A stretch of 64,000 nt of DNA, taken from NCBI RefSeq assembly GCF_900109115.1, contig NZ_FNYV01000006.1, positions 310,001-374,000 on the forward strand, in the 5' to 3' direction. Below are positions 17,459-24,581 of the stretch, one piece after another (position 1 is the stretch's first letter; each line of letters opens with the position of its first letter). The stretch comes from Micromonospora phaseoli (GTDB lineage: Bacteria; Actinomycetota; Actinomycetes; Mycobacteriales; Micromonosporaceae). The position numbers and the translations under genes were made by a program. The notes under the pieces are model-generated. The model was not told where the DNA came from. It worked only from the letters and a program-made list of their open reading frames with translations, and searched no databases.

Positions 17459-17868
17459 GGCAACGCCAACGGCTCGGTGTCCGGCCCGCCCTCGAACTCG
17501 TACTGGTCGTCGTGGACCCGGTCGACCGCGATCAGCTCCATGCCCCGCTCGACGTTCAGCGCGGTGCGGATGCCGTTGAGCGACAGCCCCAGCTCGACCA
17601 GCGTGATGGCGACCGCCGGACGCATCCCGACGACCACCGTCTCCGCGTCGAGCACCTTGGAGATCGAGGCGATGGTGGAGAGCATCCGCCCGACGAAGGA
17701 GTCGACGATGTCCAGCGCGGTGATATCGATGATCACGCCGTGGCAGCCGGTCGCGACGATCCGCTCGGCCAGGTCCTCCTGGAGCGCGACCGCCGTCTGA
17801 TCGGACATGTCGAGCTGGATGGAGACCAGCAGAATGTCGCCGATCTTGAGGATCGGCACCCGTTCCAT
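17455..17868 (-). CDS. rsbS: RsbS-like STAS antagonist (stressosome scaffold)
   Basis: A single STAS domain of 137 residues beginning MERVPILKIGDILLVSIQ. The serine in IIDITALDIVDSFVGR aligns with the RsbT-phosphorylated Ser59 of Bacillus RsbS. Together with RsbR it would form the stressosome core that holds RsbT. ATG 17868 is chosen over GTG 17871 because GGGAGG lies at a better distance. It overlaps rsbR by TGATG. Confidence 0.93.
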   Translation of the reverse strand: MERVPILKIGDILLVSIQLDMSDQTAVALQEDLAERIVATGCHGVIIDITALDIVDSFVGRMLSTIASISKVLDAETVVVGMRPAVAITLVELGLSLNGIRTALNVERGMELIAVDRVHDDQYEFEGGPDTEPLALP

Positions 17869-18728
17869 CACGCCTCCCGGCGCGGCTGGCGGCGGGAGGT
17901 CTCGACGCCGGTGAGCCGCAACACGTGCCGCAGCGCGTCGGCGAGACTGGCCTTGGTGGCGATGTCACCGAACTCGATGCCGAGCGCGACGATGGTCTGG
18001 GCGATCTGCGGCCGGATGCCGGAGATGATGCAGTCGGCGCCCATCAGCCGCGCGGCCACCACGGTCTTCAGGATGTGTTGGGCGACCTGGGTGTCCACCG
18101 CCGGCACGCCGGTGATGTCGATGATCGCGTACGGCGAGCCGGTGTCGACCAGGGTCTGCAGCAGCCGCTCCATCACCACCTGGGCACGGGCCGAGTCGAG
18201 CGTGCCGACCAGCGGCACCGCCACGACGCCCTCCCAGAGCTTGACCACCGGGGTGGAGAGCTCCAGCAGCTGCTCGGCCTGGTCCGCGATCAGGCTCTCC
18301 CGGGTGCGGACGAAGCTCTCGAAGGTGAACAGGCCCATCTGGTCGACCAGTCCGGAGAACGCGACGTAGTCGCGCAGCGTCCCGACGCTCTGGTCGGCCT
18401 CCAACTCGGCGAGCAACGCGTCCTTGAGCCCGAAGATGCTGCTGGCCGTCTCGGTGGCGGAGAAGCCCTGCCGGGCCTGCCCACGGGACAGCTCGGCGAG
18501 CACGGCGCGCAGCTCGGTGGCCTCCTCGGCGGTCAGGTCGGCGGCGCCCTTGCCGAGCGCGTCGGTCAGCGCGCGGTGCAGTTCCTGCACCTGCCGGACC
18601 AGCTCGGCCTGGCTGAGCCGGCCGCGCAGCTGCCCCGCCATGACCTCGGTCCACCGCTGGGTAACCTGCGTGGCCCGGCTGGTCAGCAGTTCAGCCAACC
18701 GGCTGCTCTCGTCAGCGCTCAGCGCCAT
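17868..18728 (-). CDS. rsbR: RsbR-like stressosome co-antagonist
   Basis: The first gene of the operon encodes 286 residues: an all-helical N-terminal RsbRD-type sensor domain (about 1-160) and a C-terminal STAS domain (about 165-275) with IIDITGVPAVDTQVAQHI, where the threonines correspond to the phosphorylated positions of Bacillus RsbR. The N-terminus is the variable part that receives the signal. It is not a globin or PAS domain that I can recognise. The start ATG 18728 follows GGGGGT. Only one RsbR paralogue is present here. Confidence 0.92.
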   Translation of the reverse strand: MALSADESSRLAELLTSRATQVTQRWTEVMAGQLRGRLSQAELVRQVQELHRALTDALGKGAADLTAEEATELRAVLAELSRGQARQGFSATETASSIFGLKDALLAELEADQSVGTLRDYVAFSGLVDQMGLFTFESFVRTRESLIADQAEQLLELSTPVVKLWEGVVAVPLVGTLDSARAQVVMERLLQTLVDTGSPYAIIDITGVPAVDTQVAQHILKTVVAARLMGADCIISGIRPQIAQTIVALGIEFGDIATKASLADALRHVLRLTGVETSRRQPRREA

Positions 18729-18892
18729 GGCAATACCCCCTAGACCTGGACCGGCCGGACTCTATCACCGGAGACCCATCAACTACTTGCTGCAGGGCAA
18801 GGGAATGACGGGCGACACCTGATCCTGCTCCCGTTCTGCGTATCGTCCCCCGCGTGGGATACCGTTCCACCGATAAACAGGAGGTCTGGCGA

Positions 18893-19249
18893 ATGTCCTT
18901 GACGGTACACACGGAACAGCGCGGTGACGTGGTCGTCGTGTCGGTCGCAGGCGAGCTGGACATGGCCACCGCGCCGCAGTTGCAGGACCAGATCACCGAC
19001 CTGCTCGACAAGGGGCGCAGCCGCCTTGTGTTCGACCTGGCGAACGTCTCGTTCTGCGACTCCACCGGTCTGTCGGTGTTCGTTCGCGCCAAGAACAGCT
19101 GCGACGAGGCCGGCGGAGTGGTCCGGCTGGCCGCCCCGCAGCGTGGGGTGCTGCGCATCCTGGAGGTGAGCGGCCTGGTCGAGGTGCTGCACACCTATCC
19201 GACCGTCGATCAGGCGGTCGCCGGCGATCCCACGCCGGCCTCGTCCTGA
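18893..19249 (+). CDS. STAS anti-sigma factor antagonist (RsbV/SpoIIAA type)
   Basis: A 118-residue STAS protein with LDMATAPQLQDQITDLL and the phosphorylation-site loop FCDSTGLSVF. Partner-switch antagonists of this kind bind an RsbW-type anti-sigma kinase when unphosphorylated. Divergent from the stressosome operon, it is a natural substrate of the phosphatases encoded there. ATG 18893 is preceded by GGAGGT at the right distance. No sigma factor or separate RsbW gene lies next to it. Confidence 0.92.
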   Translation: MSLTVHTEQRGDVVVVSVAGELDMATAPQLQDQITDLLDKGRSRLVFDLANVSFCDSTGLSVFVRAKNSCDEAGGVVRLAAPQRGVLRILEVSGLVEVLHTYPTVDQAVAGDPTPASS

Positions 19250-19259
19250 GCACACCGGC

Positions 19260-20549
19260 TCACCGCTCGTCCTCGATGTAGCGGGGACGGGCGATCAGCA
19301 CGCCCGCGCTGGTCTGCACCATGAGCGCGACCAGCAGGAAGCCGATCGGTGCGGTCCATCCCCCGGTGGCACCGTAGAAGATCCCGACCAGCAGCGGCCC
19401 CAGGGCCGCGATGAGATACCCCGTGCTCTGCGCGAAGGCCGACAGCGCCACTGTCCCGTCGGCGGTGCGCGCCCGCAGCCCGATGGTGGTCAGGATGAGC
19501 GGGAACGCGCCCTGCCCGAACGCCAGCAGCACCACCCACAGCACCGCCCCGTCCCGAGGCGCGAACGCCAGGCCCAGGTAGGCCAGGCTGGAGGCGGCGG
19601 TCAGCGCGAAGATCAGCGGACGCAGGGTGCCCAGCCGTCCGGCCAGCGCCGGCATCAGCAGCGCGATGGGCACCCCGAGCGCGGTCACCCCGGCGAGCAG
19701 CAACCCCGCGTCCTGCGGGCGGAAACCCGCGTCCCGGAACAACTGGGCCAACCAGCCCATGATCGCGTACCCGCTCAGCGACTGCGCCCCGAAGTAGACC
19801 GCCATCGCCCAGCCCAGTCGGGTGCGTCCCGGGCGGATGCCCGGCCGGGACCTGGCGTCACCCCGCGTCGCCCGCCGCGCGGTGCTACGGCTGCGCAGCG
19901 CGGCCGGCAGCCATGGGAGTACGGCCACCGCGGCCAGCCCCGCCCAGACGCCCAGCCCGGCCCGCCAGGAACCGAAGGCGTGCGCCACCGGCACCGCCGA
20001 GGCGGCGGCCACCGTCGCGCCCAGGGTCATCGTCATCACGTACGCCCCGGTGACCAGCCCGGTGCGGTGTGGGAAGTGCTGCTTGACGAGCATCGGCAGG
20101 AGGATGTTCGCCACCGCGATCCCGGCGAGCGCGAGCGCGCTGGTCAGCAGGAACATTGCGGCGGAGCCGGTGACCGCGCGCAACACCTGCCCGACGGTGA
20201 GGGCCAGCATCGCCAGCACCAGCAGCCGGGCCGGGGAGAACCGGCGGACCAGCCACGGGGTGGTCGCGCCCAGCCCGGCGAACGCGATCGCGGGCAGGGT
20301 GGTGACGAAGCCGGCCATCGCACCGGAGAGGGCCAGCCCGACCCGCACCTCGTCGAGCAGCGCGCCGAGGCTGGTCATCGCGGCCCGCAGGTTGAGTGCC
20401 ACCAGCAGCATCCCGGCGAGCACCAGCAGTCCGCCGGTGGCGCGCGACGGTCCGGCGGCAGCGCCGGGCGGTTCGGCGGCCCGGGGCGGTTCTGCGGGTA
20501 CGGCGTCGCCGGCGGTCGGGACGGGGGTGCCGGCGGGTGGCGGGGTCAT
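19260..20549 (-). CDS. MFS transporter, CynX/NimT-like
   Basis: A 429-residue major-facilitator protein with about 12 membrane helices and a 40-residue Pro/Ala-rich N-terminal tail. NLRAAMTSLGALLDEV near the first helix and the general layout match the CynX/YycB (cyanate/nitroimidazole type) branch. The substrate is unknown. The ATG at 20549 lies 50 bases from the divergent GntR gene, which is its probable regulator. Confidence 0.85.
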   Translation of the reverse strand: MTPPPAGTPVPTAGDAVPAEPPRAAEPPGAAAGPSRATGGLLVLAGMLLVALNLRAAMTSLGALLDEVRVGLALSGAMAGFVTTLPAIAFAGLGATTPWLVRRFSPARLLVLAMLALTVGQVLRAVTGSAAMFLLTSALALAGIAVANILLPMLVKQHFPHRTGLVTGAYVMTMTLGATVAAASAVPVAHAFGSWRAGLGVWAGLAAVAVLPWLPAALRSRSTARRATRGDARSRPGIRPGRTRLGWAMAVYFGAQSLSGYAIMGWLAQLFRDAGFRPQDAGLLLAGVTALGVPIALLMPALAGRLGTLRPLIFALTAASSLAYLGLAFAPRDGAVLWVVLLAFGQGAFPLILTTIGLRARTADGTVALSAFAQSTGYLIAALGPLLVGIFYGATGGWTAPIGFLLVALMVQTSAGVLIARPRYIEDER

Positions 20550-20599
20550 GACCTCGAACCTACAATCATGGGATGAATTCGAGCGAGCAGGTGTAACCA

Positions 20600-21283
20600 G
20601 TGCCACCACCGGTTGATTCCGCCACCGTCCCGCCCCGAGGCCGCCGGGTGCGGGAGACGATCGCCCAGCTCCGCCAGCGGATCATGGACGGCGAGTGGCC
20701 GGTGGGCGGCCGGATCCCGACCGAGCCCCGACTGGTCGAGGCGCTCGGCGTCGGGCGCAACACCGTGCGCGAGGCCGTCCGGGCCCTGGCCCACGCCGGG
20801 GTGCTCGAATGCCGGCAGGGCTCCGGGACCTACGTGCTCTCCACCGACGAGCTCGCCCCGGTGGTGGCCCGCCGGCTCACCGACGACCGGATGACCGAGG
20901 TGATCGAGGTACGGCGCGCCTTCGAGGTGGAGGCCGCACGACTCGCCGCTCGCCGGCGTACCCCCGGGGACCTGGCCGCCCTCGACGATGCGCTGGCCGC
21001 CCGCGAGGCGGCCTGGCGCGGCGGCCGGGTCACCGAGTTCGTGGAGGCCGACGCCGCGCTGCACACCGCGGTGGTCGCGGCGGCGCACAACGCCATGCTC
21101 GCCGAGCTGTACGCCTCGGTCGGCGCCGCGATGCGCAGCACCGTCGCCCACGCCATGGGTGGTGAGCTGACCCCGGACCGCCACGTCGACCACGCCCGAC
21201 TGGTGGCGGCGATCCGGGCCGGCGACCCCGAACTGGCCGCCCGGGAAGCCGGCGCTTTTCTGGAGCCCCCGCCCGGGGCATAG
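20600..21283 (+). CDS. GntR family regulator, FadR/FCD type
   Basis: A 227-residue protein with an N-terminal winged helix (about 17-80; RIPTEPRLVEALGVGRNTVR) and a helical FCD effector domain (about 95-220) with EVRRAFEVEAARLAA and the metal-site histidines expected in that fold (ALHTAVV, HARLVAAI). It starts with GTG at 20600 and is divergent from the MFS transporter across a 50-base gap containing TCGAA...TTCGA, so it probably controls that transporter. The ligand is unknown. Confidence 0.9.
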   Translation: MPPPVDSATVPPRGRRVRETIAQLRQRIMDGEWPVGGRIPTEPRLVEALGVGRNTVREAVRALAHAGVLECRQGSGTYVLSTDELAPVVARRLTDDRMTEVIEVRRAFEVEAARLAARRRTPGDLAALDDALAAREAAWRGGRVTEFVEADAALHTAVVAAAHNAMLAELYASVGAAMRSTVAHAMGGELTPDRHVDHARLVAAIRAGDPELAAREAGAFLEPPPGA

Positions 21284-21321
21284 GTTGTCCCCGACGGAAA
21301 CGGGACACCTCGGGAGTACGG

Positions 21322-21783
21322 ATGCTCAAGGGCTTCAAAGACTTCATCATGCGCGGCAACGTCGTCGACCTCGCGGTCGGCATCGTCATCGGCGCCGCGT
21401 TCACCGGCCTGGTCACCGCGTTCACCAGCTCGTTCCTCCAGCCGGTCATCAACCTGATCGGCCCGGGCCCCGCGGGCGACGGAGCCCAGTTCAGTCTGGG
21501 CACCGAAAACCCTGTCACCTGGGGAGTCTTCATCAATGCGGTGATCACTTTCCTGCTCACCGCGGCCGCGCTGTACTTCCTGGTGGTCTACCCGATGAAC
21601 CGGCTGGCGGAGCGCCGCCGACGGGGCGAGGAGCCGCCGCCGGCCGCGCCGAGCGAGGAGATCAAGCTGCTCACCGAGATCCGGGACGCCCTCGTCGCCA
21701 GCGGCCGCACCACCCCGGCCCAGCAGCGCGGCGCGCTGGACGACGTGCTCGGCCGGCGGGAGGAACCGCCCACCGGGCGCTGA
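21322..21783 (+). CDS. mscL: Large-conductance mechanosensitive channel MscL
   Basis: A 153-residue channel beginning MLKGFKDFIMRGNVVDLAVG, with transmembrane helix 1 (VDLAVGIVIGAAFTGLV) carrying the pore glycines, a short periplasmic loop and helix 2 (about 75-95), then a cytoplasmic helix bundle. It opens under hypo-osmotic membrane tension. It is monocistronic, 38 bases after the GntR gene, and ends at a strong hairpin. Confidence 0.96.
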   Translation: MLKGFKDFIMRGNVVDLAVGIVIGAAFTGLVTAFTSSFLQPVINLIGPGPAGDGAQFSLGTENPVTWGVFINAVITFLLTAAALYFLVVYPMNRLAERRRRGEEPPPAAPSEEIKLLTEIRDALVASGRTTPAQQRGALDDVLGRREEPPTGR

Positions 21784-21801
21784 ACCACTCAGCTGCACAT
21801 C

Positions 21802-21828
21802 GGCCCCTGCGGGAATCCCGCAGGGGCC
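21802..21828. terminator. Hairpin terminator after mscL
   Basis: GGCCCCTGCGGG and CCCGCAGGGGCC form a perfect 12-bp stem with the loop AAT, 18 bases after the mscL stop. There is no long T-run, as is common in actinomycetes. Confidence 0.85.
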
Positions 21829-21836
21829 GTCTCGTG

Positions 21837-21852
21837 TCGAACACATGTTCGA
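21837..21852. promoter_or_regulatory. Perfect LexA (SOS) box
   Basis: TCGAACACATGTTCGA matches the actinobacterial LexA consensus TCGAAC-N4-GTTCGA at all 12 fixed positions. It is followed at once by TAGAGT, a possible -10, and by the ATG of the small gene 12 bases later. The layout resembles damage-inducible promoters in which the box covers the region between -35 and -10. Confidence 0.8.
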
Positions 21853-21864
21853 TAGAGTCCCGCC

Positions 21865-22116
21865 ATGGAGCAGCGAAAGCACTGGTGGAACGGGAAATGG
21901 GGGCGACTGGCCCGGCGGGACGTCTTCCTCCGGGCGGACGCCGACCGGTGGTACGTCGAGCAGCGAGCCGGCGGTGCCGAGGGGGTCTCCCGCTTCTACG
22001 AGTACGACACCGTCGACGACGCCGAGGAGACGGTGCGCGCGCTGCTCCAGGGCACCGACACCTGGCGCGAACTCTCCCCCCGCCCCCCATCCGGCTGGAC
22101 CCCCACCTCCCCCTGA
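21865..22116 (+). CDS. Small hypothetical protein under a LexA box
   Basis: The 83-residue protein has no recognised family. It starts MEQRKHWWNGKWGRLARRD, is rich in Trp, Arg and acidic residues, and ends in a Pro-rich tail (RPPSGWTPTSP). The middle part (VSRFYEYDTVDDAEETVRAL) looks like a small alpha/beta domain. No signal peptide or membrane helix is seen. Its start lies 12 bases after a perfect LexA box, so it is probably damage-inducible. Possible roles are a replication or division inhibitor or a repair accessory protein, but none is shown by the sequence. Confidence 0.75.
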   Translation: MEQRKHWWNGKWGRLARRDVFLRADADRWYVEQRAGGAEGVSRFYEYDTVDDAEETVRALLQGTDTWRELSPRPPSGWTPTSP

Positions 22117-22144
22117 CCCCCTCCCCCTCCCCTCCTCCGCCCGC

Positions 22145-22205
22145 GTTGACCAAGAGGTTCGGGTCAAGTTCAGCCCCAGTTCCAGACGCAAACCTCTTGA
22201 TCAAC
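22145..22205. repeat. 61-bp inverted-repeat element, copy 1
   Basis: The arms GTTGACCAAGAGGTT (22145-22159) and AACCTCTTGATCAAC (22191-22205) pair at 14 of 15 positions. A second element of exactly 61 bp with the same termini lies at 29802. It begins 28 bases after the stop codon of the LexA-box gene and could act as a terminator. Confidence 0.8.
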
Positions 22206-22276
22206 GCTTCGGTGCCGGCCGGGGCGGCGCGGCCGGGTGGCGTTTAGCGGACGCGGGGGGCGGGAACCGCGCAAAC

Positions 22277-22651
22277 ATGGAGCAGCAGGGCATCGATCAG
22301 CAGACGACCGTCGCACGGGTCACCACCGGCATGCGGGTGGTCGACTCGGCCGGCATCGACGTGGGCACGGTGGACCTCGTCCAGCGCGGTGACCCCAACG
22401 CGGTGACCGTGCAGGCACCCACCACCGACCCCGGCAGCAGCCTGGACGAACTGATCGAATCCGCGACCGTCCAGGAGCCCGACGTGCCGGCGGACCTGGC
22501 CGCCCGGCTGCTGCGTACCGGCTATCTGAAGGTCTCCAGCGGCCTGGTCCCCACCGGCGCGGTCTACGTCCTGGCCGACCAGATCGCCACCGTCACCCCC
22601 ACCGAGGTCCACCTCAACACCCTCGCCACCGCCCTACCCCCCGAAGACTGA
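22277..22651 (+). CDS. Hypothetical protein with PRC-barrel/DUF2171-like fold
   Basis: A 124-residue soluble protein with TTGMRVVDSAGIDVGTVDLV near the N-terminus, a pattern of small beta-barrel (PRC-barrel or DUF2171-like) proteins that describe a property of a surface or complex. A second beta-rich part is LRTGYLKVSSGLVPTGAVYV. Function is unknown and the family call is tentative. It converges on the BenE gene with no gap and has no partner gene. Confidence 0.65.
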   Translation: MEQQGIDQQTTVARVTTGMRVVDSAGIDVGTVDLVQRGDPNAVTVQAPTTDPGSSLDELIESATVQEPDVPADLAARLLRTGYLKVSSGLVPTGAVYVLADQIATVTPTEVHLNTLATALPPED

Positions 22652-23800
22652 TCACGGGGCGGCGTTGGGCCTGGGGAAGAGCAGGAGCATCAGGCAGCCG
22701 GCCACCAGGCCCCAGAACGCGGCCAGCGACACCCCGGAGGCGGTGATCACCAGGGTGACCACCGCAGCCTCCCGGGTCGACGCGTCGGCCAGCGCCGAGG
22801 TCAACGCGGTGGCCAGCGCACCGATCAGGGCCAGCCCGGCCACCGCCTCGACCAGCACCGGCGGCGCCCAACCGGCCAGCGTGGTGGCCGCTCCGGCACC
22901 CAGCCCGAGCAGGGCCAGCCCGACCCCGGCGGTCACCGAGGCGATCCAGCGCCGGTCCGGGTCCGGGTGTGCGTCGGGGCCGGCCGCCAGCGCGGCCGTG
23001 ATGGCTGCCAGGTTGACCGCGTGCCCGCCCGCCGGCGCCGCCGCCACGCTGGCCAGCCCGGTGGTACGCAGCACCGAGCCGAGCGGCGGCCGGTAGCCGT
23101 AGCCGACCAGCACGGCGGTGCCGGGCACGTTCTGCGCCGCCATGGTCACCAGGAACAGCGGCAATGCCATCCCGACCAGCGCCGGCAGGCTCAACTGCGG
23201 CGCGGTCAGTTCGATCACCGGGCGCATTCCACCGCCGCCTCCACCGCCGGAACTGGTCAGCGCGATCGCCCCCGCCGCCGCCACCAACGCTCCGGGGACC
23301 GCCCACCGGCGGGCGAACCGGTGCAGCAGCAACCAGCAGAGCAGCACCGGGACGGCCAGCCGGGGCACTTCGACGAGCGCCCGGACCGGTGCGGTACACA
23401 GCGGCAGCAGCACCCCGGCGAGCATCGCCCCGGCGACCGGCTTGGGGATCGCCGCCACGGCCCGACCCAACGTCGGCAACAGCCCGGTTGCCACGATGAG
23501 CAGCCCCGAGACGAGGAACGCGCCGACCGCGACCGGCCAGCCGCCGGAGACCGGGCCGGTCGCGACCAGCAGCGCTGCCCCGGGCGTGGACCAGGCGATG
23601 CTCAGGGGTAGCCGGTGCCGCAGGCCCAGCCAGACGGCGCAGAGGCCGGCGACGACACTGAGAACGAGCAGGCCGGAGGCGGCCTGCGTCGCGGAGGCAC
23701 CGACCGCGCGTAGCCCGGCCAGCACCACGGTGAACGAACTGGCGAAGCCGACCAGCGCGGTCACCACGCCCGCCAGCACCGGCTGCAACCGTCCCGCCAT
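22652..23800 (-). CDS. benE: BenE family transporter (benzoate/H+ symporter type)
   Basis: A 382-residue membrane protein with about 11-12 helices. LPLSIAWSTPGAALL and the internal repeat around AAIPKPVAGAMLAGVLLPL are typical of BenE, a proton-coupled importer of benzoate and related compounds. A poly-Gly loop (SSGGGGGGG) sits mid-protein. It is divergent from an XRE-cupin regulator with a palindrome between them. No benzoate catabolic genes are near, so the substrate is uncertain. Confidence 0.87.
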   Translation of the reverse strand: MAGRLQPVLAGVVTALVGFASSFTVVLAGLRAVGASATQAASGLLVLSVVAGLCAVWLGLRHRLPLSIAWSTPGAALLVATGPVSGGWPVAVGAFLVSGLLIVATGLLPTLGRAVAAIPKPVAGAMLAGVLLPLCTAPVRALVEVPRLAVPVLLCWLLLHRFARRWAVPGALVAAAGAIALTSSGGGGGGGMRPVIELTAPQLSLPALVGMALPLFLVTMAAQNVPGTAVLVGYGYRPPLGSVLRTTGLASVAAAPAGGHAVNLAAITAALAAGPDAHPDPDRRWIASVTAGVGLALLGLGAGAATTLAGWAPPVLVEAVAGLALIGALATALTSALADASTREAAVVTLVITASGVSLAAFWGLVAGCLMLLLFPRPNAAP

Positions 23801-23815
23801 GCCCCACCCCCCACG

Positions 23816-23833
23816 CGTTCCGTTTACGGAACG
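23816..23833. promoter_or_regulatory. Palindrome between benE and the XRE-cupin gene
   Basis: CGTTCCGT-TT-ACGGAACG is a perfect 18-bp inverted repeat, 15 bases upstream of benE and 23 bases upstream of the regulator start. It is the likely operator of the XRE-cupin protein for both genes. Confidence 0.65.
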
Positions 23834-23856
23834 GTCGCGTGTTGCACCATAGCGGT

Positions 23857-24486
23857 GTGCCGAAGTCACCACCAGATCCCCCAGCACCAGATCCGCCGCC
23901 GGCAGACCACCCGCCGGCCGAGCCCGCGCACGCCGAAACCACGACTCAGGTCGCCGGCACCGAGGCGGACCCGGTGACGGTCGGACGGCAGGTCCGTGCT
24001 CTGCGTGAGGCCCGCGGGATCTCCCTGTCCGCGCTGGCCCGGCGGGCGGGCGTGGGCAAGGCGACGCTCTCCGGACTGGAGAACGGCACCCGCAATCCCA
24101 CCCTGGAGACGCTGTACGCGATCACCGCGCAACTGGGCGTACCGCTGACGGCCGTGCTCGCCGGGGCGGCGGCCACGCCGACCGTGCGGGGCGCGGCGGT
24201 CAGCGCCGTCCTGCTGGAGGTGTTCAACGACGCGGACGCCACGTACGAGCTGTACCGGATGCGGGTCGCACCCGGCCCTGGTCAACTCTCCCCCGCACAC
24301 CAGTCCGGGGTCACCGAGCATGTGACGGTCTTCGCCGGGGTGCTGTGCGCGGGGCCGGCCGACGCGCCGCTGACCGCCGGTGCCGGCGGGCACCTGCGCT
24401 GGAACTCCGACGTGCCGCACGTGTACGCCGCGATCAGCGACGAGGAGGTGGCCGCCACCCTGCTCCTGCGCTACCCCCGCAGGTAA
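23857..24486 (+). CDS. XRE family regulator with C-terminal cupin domain
   Basis: A 209-residue regulator. A Pro/Ala-rich tail (about 1-35) precedes a lambda-repressor helix-turn-helix (about 40-100; LSALARRAGVGKATLSGLEN) and a degenerate cupin barrel (about 125-205). GTG 23857 is preferred to the in-frame GTG at 23839, which would overlap the palindrome. It probably senses a small molecule with the cupin and controls the divergent benE. The stop codon TAA is itself part of a GTTAAC-type repeat. Confidence 0.88.
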   Translation: MPKSPPDPPAPDPPPADHPPAEPAHAETTTQVAGTEADPVTVGRQVRALREARGISLSALARRAGVGKATLSGLENGTRNPTLETLYAITAQLGVPLTAVLAGAAATPTVRGAAVSAVLLEVFNDADATYELYRMRVAPGPGQLSPAHQSGVTEHVTVFAGVLCAGPADAPLTAGAGGHLRWNSDVPHVYAAISDEEVAATLLLRYPRR

Positions 24487-24537
24487 GGAAGGGCCCCCTG
24501 TTAACGCCTGGTGTAGGTAAAGGGCCCCCTCCTAACA
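24482..24537. repeat. GTTAAC/GGGCCC tandem repeat pair, locus 2
   Basis: On the plus strand the pair reads GGTAAGGAAGGGCCCCCTG followed by TTAAC, then GGTAAAGGGCCCCCTCCTAA, with a 31-base period. It starts at the stop codon of the XRE-cupin gene and points away from it, the same polarity as at the other two loci. It also fills the gap before the convergent LuxR gene. Confidence 0.8.
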
Positions 24538-24581
24538 CTCTGGTGCCCCGTCGTCGACCTTCAACGGGGCAGGGCCCGACG

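Noticed and set aside
18841..18892. Sigma-B/F-type promoter upstream of the STAS gene
   Set aside because: GTTC...GGGATA is only a loose match to GTTT-N-GGGTAT, with one mismatch in each box; too weak to call.
20550..20599. GntR operator between MFS and GntR genes
   Set aside because: TCGAA...TTCGA has a 19-base spacer and does not fit the FadR-type TGGT-N3-ACCA pattern, so it was only mentioned with the gene.
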